In this document: piece after piece, positions 57,800-64,000 of the stretch
Layout: each line of letters begins with the position of its first letter
How positions within the stretch are numbered: position 1 is the stretch's first letter
Assembly: GCA_025766275.1 (NCBI GenBank)
Contig: JAFKAC010000004.1
Span: forward strand, 1,798,001-1,862,000
DNA length: 64,000 nucleotides
DNA from: Lactarius indigo
Lineage: Eukaryota; Basidiomycota; Agaricomycetes; Russulales; Russulaceae
Direction: 5' to 3'
The notes under the pieces: model-generated
Told to the model about the DNA's origin: nothing
Database searches by the model: none
What the model saw: only the letters and a program-made list of their open reading frames with translations
Made by a program: the position numbers and the translations under genes

Positions 57800-58990
57800 T
57801 TAACGTCCTTGCATCTCCGCCGTAAGTTGAACCAAGATACGAGCGACCTCCCCCGCGGCCTCTCTTACTGCCTCACGGTCGCTCTCCATAATCTCATTGA
57901 GCACTTTCCCGTTGAATTTGTCTGGGTGCCACCGCAGCATCTCCGATCGAATGGTCTTGGCTAGGCCCACGCTCTGCACGGACTCGCGCTGGGGGTGGCA
58001 CAGGAACTCCTGAACGTGCGCCGGTGTAATATCCGCGGCGCTCGTGGCGACGCAGAACAGCGGCCATGGGATATCAGAGAACCCAAGCGGGCGAACCCTG
58101 ACGTCCGTGCGCAGCAAGATCCATTTCTCCTCGTAATAGCGATGCCACTCCCCGACCCGCTGCGCCAGCGCAGCCTCCACAGCGATCCTCCGACGCAGGG
58201 TCTCCTGCTCCATCTTACGACGCTCTTGCTCACGACGCTCTTCCTCGCGGCGCGCTCTCTCCTTGCGCTCCTCGCGCGCAGCACGACGGCGCCGACGTTC
58301 CTCGGCCTCGCGCTCGCGTCGAAGACGGCGCTCCTGCGCCTCCATCTCCTCCTTCAGCTTGCGCTCCTCCTCAGCTCTGCGCGCAGCCTCCTCAGCCTCG
58401 GCACGGCGCTGGGCCTCCTGGGCTTTACGCTGGTCCTCAGCGAGCAGACGCAGGTACTCGGCGTCCTCCTCCGCGCGCCGACGCGCGGCAGCCTCGGCGG
58501 CAGAGCGCCGCTCGTCTGCGGCGCGCAGGAGCACCTCGCGTTGCTTGTACAGCGCCTCGAAGAAGATCTTCTGCGCGACGAGCGAAGCTGGGTCCCCGTC
58601 GTATTTGGGGGCGTCGTTGGGGACGTCAACGGGCGCCGCGCATGCGTACGCACCGGGCGGCTGGGGGTAGCTGGGGACTTGCGTGGGAACGGCGACGGCG
58701 TTGGTGCTGCGCTTGAGCGAGCGAGCGTGACGCCGCTGGCGGTGGCACGTGTCGCTGCGTGGGGCTGTTTCTTCCGCGATGCTGGTGGTGATGGACGGCG
58801 CGGCGCTGACGGGCCTGTTGCGGATTCTGCCGACGCTCTTAGTGGCGCGGAGTCTGGCTGCCCGCGCGGCGAGGCGCGGGTTGTGGCGCACGAAGACGTT
58901 GGGGAGGTATGTGTTGCGGGAGCTGGAGAGTAGTTTGCGAGGCTTGAGGGAGTGGAGGAAGGTAGTCAAGATGTTGAGACTGAGACGCAT
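57800..58990 (-). CDS. NF-kappa-B inhibitor-like 1 (NFKBIL1)-type coiled-coil protein
   Basis: A 396-residue single-exon frame from ATG 58990. The N terminus is basic; residues about 150-270 are an uninterrupted Arg/Glu/Ala charged helix (EAQRRAEAEEAARRAEEERK and similar). The C terminus has the recognisable block RPLGFSDIPWPLFCV, ITPAHVQEFLC, TIRSEMLRWHPDKFNGKVLN and a final helix AVREAAGEVARILVQL. The LRWHPDKF core resembles a J-domain-like helix and is the part that databases label NFKBIL1-like in basidiomycetes. The role in fungi is unknown to me; a nuclear or RNP function is plausible. An upstream exon may exist, since the 5' side to 59057 stays partly open. Confidence 0.75.
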   Translation of the reverse strand: MRLSLNILTTFLHSLKPRKLLSSSRNTYLPNVFVRHNPRLAARAARLRATKSVGRIRNRPVSAAPSITTSIAEETAPRSDTCHRQRRHARSLKRSTNAVAVPTQVPSYPQPPGAYACAAPVDVPNDAPKYDGDPASLVAQKIFFEALYKQREVLLRAADERRSAAEAAARRRAEEDAEYLRLLAEDQRKAQEAQRRAEAEEAARRAEEERKLKEEMEAQERRLRREREAEERRRRRAAREERKERARREEERREQERRKMEQETLRRRIAVEAALAQRVGEWHRYYEEKWILLRTDVRVRPLGFSDIPWPLFCVATSAADITPAHVQEFLCHPQRESVQSVGLAKTIRSEMLRWHPDKFNGKVLNEIMESDREAVREAAGEVARILVQLTAEMQGR

Positions 58991-59935
58991 GACGAAGATG
59001 AGGAGGTGGATGAACTTGAGATGGTGTGTGTGTGCGAGTTCTTGCTCTCAAACTTGAATCCTTGATGGAACTTGGTGCTTGTAGGAGGCGTTGGTGCTTA
59101 CAGACTAAGGAGATATGAAGAAAAAAACAATATTTGCGTGTATGGCCCAGGCTGAGACGAGACAAGACTAACATTTATACGTCTGGACCGCTAAACGTCG
59201 GTTGTGGCAAACGCATGGTGCCCAACAGATTTGGTGGATTTCGGAAACACAACTTCTCAGCGAGATGCTGAAGAGCCAGAAAGATCGATAAGAAGAGCTT
59301 GGAGTGACATCCGTACTAGCCATATAACTTCGGAGGATTAGCGAAGCCATTATTCATTTATGTTTCCGGGTGGATCAGGTCCAACTTCCGTTCCAAGCGA
59401 GTAAGACTGAGAGCAAGATTTGTGGATACACTTCGCTCGGACACGCGACACCGGATCAGGGACCGTGGATATTTTGTGGTATTGCGATCGGAGACATGCC
59501 CAGAACAAAGCGCCGACGAAATCATAGTAAGAACCCGGGTAGCATTTCGATCCAGGAAGAACAACACGTCTCTGAGCCTGAGAAAGGTGGGCCTTTCAGC
59601 GGAAAACAGAGTGTTTCTTCGCGATGGCTCAGGTTTGCACACGCTATCACTTGGTGGTCAAAGCTATAGGGTCTTTCGCACAACAAGCGACGTGCTTCAT
59701 GGCCAGTTTGGCACGTGGCGAAAGACCACGAGCCACAGTGGCCAATGCGTTCACAAAACTGGGCGCTACAACCACATTAGAAGCAGACCACAGTGCAACA
59801 AAGCGATACGCGACGGTGTATTTGAAGTGGAGGTCGTGTGCTATATTTACTGTCGCATCTAAGGCAAGCAAACTTCAGCACAACTATTTTTTTCATCCAC
59901 CCCTCCTTCTCACTCGCTTTTTAAATTTCACCACC
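58991..59935. other. upstream region between divergent genes
   Basis: Contains the 5' flanks of the minus-strand gene at 58990 and the plus-strand gene at 59936. A purine- and pyrimidine-rich leader (59880-59935) precedes the second. No other gene is supported. Confidence 0.4.
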
Positions 59936-61129
59936 ATGTCTCACGGTTACTCTCTTCGTCCTAATGCCAAAGGTCGCATGGAGAAGCGCTTGAACGCCTA
60001 CGTGGCTGCCTTTGGCGAGGAGAACAAGAACAACATCGTTGCTGCACCTAGCGAAACAGGCGAGGGCATACGGTTAGTCTTCGACCGGGAACGTTCCCTG
60101 GAGCCAGTGCCGGGCGGTCCGATAGAGCAAGGCTACACCGACACCTCCGAAGACGTGATCATCATCGACGACTCGGACAGCGACACCGGCGCTGACTGTG
60201 ACTCCGACTCGGGATTCGAGTCCGACGCGTCGTCGGCATCCCCACAGACGCCGCCCCGTGTGCACTTCGAGCCGACGTCGGCGCTCCGCACGCCGAGGCC
60301 CCAGCGGCACGGCGAGCAGAGGCAGGAGGACTGGCGCGAGGGTAGCGTCGCGTCGACCGTCAGCGTGGCGGACAGTATGGCATCGATCGTGGAGCGCGGC
60401 CGCGTCTTGCGCTCACAGCTGCAGGACGTGCAAGCTGGTCGCAAGCGCGTGGAGGAGCAGCGCCGCGCGGAGGGACAGCGGATCCGCGTCGAGCAGATCC
60501 ACCGGCTGTTCGAGGAGCAGGAGAAGATCCTGCGCGAGCGGCTGACAGCACTTCAGCAGGAGTACGAGCAGGTCATCGCGCAGCTCGACCAGGAGGACTC
60601 GGAGGGATTTTCCATCAAGGAGGAGTCCGAATCCGAGTCGAATTGGGAGTACACGCCGACGGAGACGTCCGAGTCTGGGCGGCAGCAGCAGCGCCTCAGG
60701 TCCCCTATGCCTTGGGCCTATCCCGGTCGCGAGAACAGGCAAAAGTCGCTTACCCCCTGGGCTGAGCCCGGGAATGTGCCCCCAAATGTTCGCTTTGCAT
60801 CACCCTCCCTATCGCCGTCGTCATCCCCGGTCCCCGTTGCAGGCCCTTCGCGAATGGGCCCCTCAATGATGGAGCAGCACCAGCAAGAGCAATCCAGTCG
60901 CGGTTTGCGTCGCCAGCACGCACAGCACATGTTCGTCTCGCCACGCAAGTATTCGAATACCGGAGGGGAGTTTGTGACGGTGACGCAGCGTATTCAGAAG
61001 CTGGGCCCTAGCGGAACTGCGGTGTTTGATGCGTATACGAATGAGCCTGTGGTGGAGACGAAGCGGTATCGAGTACGGGCTGATATACTCCAAGGGATTG
61101 ACGAGGACTCGGATATGGAAGACTTGTAG
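59936..61129 (+). CDS. acidic, largely disordered coiled-coil protein (hypothetical)
   Basis: Single exon of 397 residues from ATG 59936 (MSHGYSLRPNAKGRMEKRLN), preceded by the Kozak-like ttcaccaccATG. It has a short basic head, an acidic segment (DVIIIDDSDSDTGADCDSD, which has the form of a SUMO-interacting motif), a coiled coil at about residues 150-220 (RVLRSQLQDVQAGRKRVEEQ, LFEEQEKILRERLTALQQEY) and a Ser/Pro-rich region. A conserved-looking end follows (FVTVTQRIQKLGPSGTAVFD). The family is not recognised. The SIM-like motif and charge pattern hint at a nuclear scaffold, as an inference only. Confidence 0.75.
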   Translation: MSHGYSLRPNAKGRMEKRLNAYVAAFGEENKNNIVAAPSETGEGIRLVFDRERSLEPVPGGPIEQGYTDTSEDVIIIDDSDSDTGADCDSDSGFESDASSASPQTPPRVHFEPTSALRTPRPQRHGEQRQEDWREGSVASTVSVADSMASIVERGRVLRSQLQDVQAGRKRVEEQRRAEGQRIRVEQIHRLFEEQEKILRERLTALQQEYEQVIAQLDQEDSEGFSIKEESESESNWEYTPTETSESGRQQQRLRSPMPWAYPGRENRQKSLTPWAEPGNVPPNVRFASPSLSPSSSPVPVAGPSRMGPSMMEQHQQEQSSRGLRRQHAQHMFVSPRKYSNTGGEFVTVTQRIQKLGPSGTAVFDAYTNEPVVETKRYRVRADILQGIDEDSDMEDL

Positions 61130-61432
61130 ATATTGACGATGTTAAGGTTTATACGCTCTGTACGGTTAACATGGCTGGTCTACTGTAACACCGGAGTTGA
61201 GTGAGGTCTTGTCCCGATCGGAAATCAAGTGCCTTCACACTCGGCCCTAGTCGGCTCTTCTCTCTCCCACAACACAACCATCCGCCCTGTTCCTCGCTTG
61301 TTCTCCCATCGAATATTCCTCTCTTCTGGTGGGTCTGGCTCGATTCCGATCTCTCGCTGTCTATCTGACGCCTAGAAATACCAATAGGTTGTGTCTTATC
61401 GGAGCATACATTCACTCCCTTTGATTTGAACG

Positions 61433-62647
61433 ATGGGCTCGCCTCCAAAGCCGTGGGAGCGTAGTGGTTCTATCGCAGCAGCAGCTTCGCCTTCACCTCT
61501 TTCTACAGTCTCGACCTCGTCTTCTGCCCCGGCTCCTTCCGTCCCTATTTCGGCGTCCACAACCACACCCAGCGCCTCTGCCACGAACCCACCATCTGTC
61601 CCCGCCCGTCCTGCTTCCTTTGCGTCTCCTGTAGCATCCTCAGCTTCCCCATTCACTTCACCCTTTTCCAACCCCTACAACCGCTTCGGCACAACAAGCT
61701 CGTACTCACCCTATGGCTCCTCCCTCTATGGAAACGTTGGGTCCCTTGGGGGGTATGGGGGATATCCCTACGGAAGCTACGGTGGCTACGGCATGAACAG
61801 CATGTACGGTGGGACTTACGGTAGCATGGGAATGGGCATGGGTGGCATGGGCATGTACGGCCAGCCCGGCATGCCGTTCGACCCGTCCAATCCTAGCGTC
61901 ACGCAGGCGCTCGAGTCGACGACCGCCACAACGTTCGCGCTCCTCCACTCGGTAGTGCAGACCTTCGCCGGCCTCGCCCAGATGCTCGAGTCCACCTTCA
62001 TGGCGACCCACTCGTCCTTCTTCGCCCTCGCCGGCGTCGTCGACCAGTTCGCCCAGCTGCGCAATGCCCTCGGCAGCGTGCTCGGCCTCTTCGGGCTCGT
62101 CCGCTGGCTCCGCGACCTGCTCACCGGCCGCAACCGCAGCGCACGCGGCGAAATGCGTGGCGAGTTCCGCGAGTTCCTTAATGGGCGGCCCGTGCAGGGC
62201 CCCGCGCCTGCGCCGCCCAACGCGAGCAAGAAACCGCTCGTGTTCTTTGTCCTCGCCATGCTCGGTATCCCCTACGCAATGCACAAACTCGTCAAGCTTA
62301 TCGCGGAGCGCGCCGCGCGACAGCAGCAGCAAAATCCACAGCAGCAGGGCATCCTTATGCCGAGCGGGCAGGTCCTTCCACCCCTCGACCCATCCCAGCT
62401 CTCGTTCGCACGCACGGTGTATCCGTTCCAGGCATCCACGCCGTCAGAGCTCAATCTACAGGAAAATGAAATTGTTGCTATCATGGGAAAGCTAGATCCT
62501 AGTACGGGCATGGAAGTCGACCCGCGGATGGAAGTCGAGACGGAATGGTGGAAGGGCCGGACGCGGGAAGGCCGCGAAGGTTGGTTCCCCCGAAAATTCG
62601 TCGAGGTGTTGGAGCGGAAGGCGCTAGAGGCCAAGAAGGTAGACTGA
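61433..62647 (+). CDS. PEX13: peroxisomal membrane protein PEX13
   Basis: Single exon, 404 residues. It starts MGSPPKPWERSG, the conserved N-terminal PPKPWE motif of PEX13, followed by a Ser/Pro stretch and a Gly/Tyr/Met-rich YG-repeat region (about residues 85-145). The helical membrane part covers about 150-295 (TFALLHSVVQTFAGLAQMLE, FFALAGVVDQFAQLRNALGS, KKPLVFFVLAMLGIPYAMHK). The C-terminal SH3 domain, about 325-393, includes ARTVYPFQASTPSELNLQ, EWWKGRTREGREGWFPRKFV. PEX13 docks the PEX5 receptor and its YG region forms the import phase in the peroxisome pore. The SH3 domain carries a longer RT/n-Src insertion than usual (STGMEVDPRMEVETE). Confidence 0.95.
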   Translation: MGSPPKPWERSGSIAAAASPSPLSTVSTSSSAPAPSVPISASTTTPSASATNPPSVPARPASFASPVASSASPFTSPFSNPYNRFGTTSSYSPYGSSLYGNVGSLGGYGGYPYGSYGGYGMNSMYGGTYGSMGMGMGGMGMYGQPGMPFDPSNPSVTQALESTTATTFALLHSVVQTFAGLAQMLESTFMATHSSFFALAGVVDQFAQLRNALGSVLGLFGLVRWLRDLLTGRNRSARGEMRGEFREFLNGRPVQGPAPAPPNASKKPLVFFVLAMLGIPYAMHKLVKLIAERAARQQQQNPQQQGILMPSGQVLPPLDPSQLSFARTVYPFQASTPSELNLQENEIVAIMGKLDPSTGMEVDPRMEVETEWWKGRTREGREGWFPRKFVEVLERKALEAKKVD

Positions 62648-63197
62648 GAGAAAATACGTCTGTGATCGGCGTTTCGCTCCTCCACACCCACGTAGTATGC
62701 CATCCACTCGTTTTCACACTTTTTCCCTTCTTTTCGCCATTCACTTGTACAGAGACCGATCTCTTTCCCCGTGTAATTTACAGTATTTTGATTTCCTACA
62801 TAGTTGCATCTTCGCTGGGCACAGGCCGCTATCCAGTTGTCCGACCAAATCGTGTGGCGTTTTCTTCTGGCCCCGTTTGTGATAACCTTTAAGCTTTCAA
62901 CCACAGACGTCGCCAGTGCGAAGACAAAGCGGGATTAAGGATTCCACAAAACATAGTATGCCTATCTGCTAATTTACAAAAGCCTAGTTACACCCCGTGC
63001 TGTCGAGTCAACCGCAGATGGCGTTGAAGACCTCCTGCTGCGGCGACATATGCACAAAGGGCCCGAAAGTGAGTGGTGTGTGGGGGAATGGGAAAGTGGC
63101 GATACGGGAGTTTCACAGGGTTCTTTAAAACACAAAAAAAAAAGGGACAAGAAAGAGACAGGAACCAAAAAAAAAACCGAGCCGTGCAGAGACTTTT
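62648..63197. other. intergenic, convergent gene ends
   Basis: Space between the PEX13 stop and the minus-strand stop at 63198. A-runs (63134-63143, 63168-63176) and pyrimidine-rich tracts are present, but no gene. Confidence 0.4.
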
Positions 63198-64000
63198 TCA
63201 TGACGATGTCGATAATCCGACTTCAGGGGAGGGGGCGGCAGGTGGCGGCGGCGGTGCGTTGTTTGCGCCGGGCACGATACTCCCCGCACGACTGCGCGGA
63301 ACGAGCTGGCCTGTCTCTGCGACGCGCGCGCCGCGCTCGACGCTCCTGTGACGCGAGGCGCTACGGCTAGCCTGGCGGAGATCATGGATGGATCCATGGC
63401 GCCAGCGGCTTCCGCGCGGCTCGACGGGGGAGTCTGGGCCCGCATAGGAGGAAGATAGGGATGGGGGCGGGACGGAGGGGTACGAGAGGGGCTGTGGCGG
63501 CGCGAGTGCCGCTGTGGAGAGGACGCGTGGCGCGGAGGAGGACGGCGGGGTCGTGGCGGCTGTGGCGAAGCTCGCTGGGTGGGTGGAGAGTGAGGGGGAG
63601 AGGTATGGAGAGTCAGAGGCAGAGGAGGGGGAGTGTGAGAGCGGCGTTGTCGATTCTGAGACGACATTCGTTGGCGGACGGTGGACCTGCGAGGGCGGTC
63701 GGGGGATCGCGACGCTCGGCGAGGTGCGCATGGCATGTGCGACGCCGATAGGCAGTACGATAGACGTCGAGGGTGAGGACGCGTTTGACGACGATCGACG
63801 GTGCGTGGGCTGGAAGTACGGGTCGTGCGCCGATAGACCGATGAGGTTGTCCACGGAGAGTCCTAACTGTTGAAGGAGGTGCATAAGTGACGCCAGACAA
63901 GTTGGAAAGGTGTGTGTGGAACGTACCCGCCGCCTGTGCTGGATCAGCTCTTCCCTGTAAATTTCGTTGAGCCGCGATATCCGGATGAACTCGCGCTCGG
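63198..64000 (-). CDS. Ser/Pro-rich protein, 3' part (5' end beyond window)
   Basis: The gene runs in from the right edge. The edge exon encodes a helix (EREFIRISRLNEIYREELIQ HRRR), then a GT-AG intron at about 63871-63926 and a terminal exon beginning LGLSVDNLIGLSAHDPYF and continuing as Ser/Pro/Ala-rich disordered sequence to TGA 63198-63200. The helix contains RLNEIYREELIQ but no family was recognised; a regulatory or scaffold protein is possible. GC content is very high across the last exon. Confidence 0.6.
   Translation of the reverse strand, partial: EREFIRISRLNEIYREELIQHRRRVRSTHTFPTCLASLMHLLQQLGLSVDNLIGLSAHDPYFQPTHRRSSSNASSPSTSIVLPIGVAHAMRTSPSVAIPRPPSQVHRPPTNVVSESTTPLSHSPSSASDSPYLSPSLSTHPASFATAATTPPSSSAPRVLSTAALAPPQPLSYPSVPPPSLSSSYAGPDSPVEPRGSRWRHGSIHDLRQASRSASRHRSVERGARVAETGQLVPRSRAGSIVPGANNAPPPPPAAPSPEVGLSTSS

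Noticed and set aside
57995..58933. 312-codon open frame on the plus strand
   Set aside because: It is antisense to the Arg/Glu/Ala-rich coiled coil of the NFKBIL1-like gene; high GC content keeps the opposite frame open.
61706..62332. 208-codon minus-strand frame
   Set aside because: Antisense shadow of PEX13.

Overview
This window is nuclear DNA of a basidiomycete fungus, most likely an Agaricomycete. Genes are dense, carry many 45-75 nt GT-AG (some GC-AG) introns, and include families typical of mushroom-forming fungi: TPR-CHAT proteins, DUF6534-type membrane proteins, F-box proteins and lineage-specific coiled-coil proteins. The order-level placement is an inference; no rRNA, tRNA or mitochondrial sequence was recognised.

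Layout. 1-0.8 kb: 3' end of a multi-pass membrane protein gene (+). 1.0-4.7 kb: an oxysterol-binding protein gene and the proteasome ATPase RPT6, head-to-tail on the minus strand, both interrupted by single-base indels. 5.9-6.7 kb: an intact small gene of a nucleotidyltransferase-like family (-). 7.2-9.4 kb: an MRS2/CorA mitochondrial Mg2+ channel (+). 11.5-12.8 kb: a Ser/Thr-rich single-pass membrane protein (+). 14.8-17.8 kb: a broken TPR-CHAT gene (+). 18.5-19.0 kb: a caspase-like scrap (-). 19.0-28.6 kb: an A-B-A'-C array of related coiled-coil genes, one of them a pseudogene, in which a two-gene block appears to have been duplicated. 29.4-30.0 kb: a sedolisin protease relic (-). 30.3-31.9 kb: an F-box-like protein (+). 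33.1-33.5 kb: a 5'-truncated LINE tail (-). 34.1-37.2 kb: a DUF6534-type membrane protein and a small Cys-rich protein (+). 37.6-39.5 kb: uncertain genes (-). 39.6-45.8 kb: a WrbA-type quinone reductase, COP9 signalosome subunit 3 and cystathionine gamma-lyase (all -). 47.4-50.7 kb: DCP1 and a small basic protein (-). 50.8-54.3 kb: an apparently complete Tc1-like DNA transposon with 59-bp perfect terminal inverted repeats, an intact DD34E transposase and a second, passenger gene. 54.4-59.0 kb: PRP3 (-), mitochondrial ribosomal protein L16 (+) and an NFKBIL1-like protein (-). 59.9-62.6 kb: an acidic coiled-coil protein and PEX13 (+). 63.2 kb to the end: a partial disordered protein (-).

The conserved genes are unrelated housekeeping functions: proteasome, splicing, decapping, peroxisome import, mitochondrial translation and magnesium uptake, sulfur metabolism. 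They do not form a pathway. The most unusual objects are the two-gene transposon, which sits in a gap of only about 66 bp between PRP3 and the next gene, and the A-B-A'-C coiled-coil array. Many one-base indels in otherwise conserved reading frames (RPT6, OSBP, CSN3, TPR-CHAT) mean that either the assembly is imperfect here or several genes are decaying; this cannot be settled from the sequence alone.
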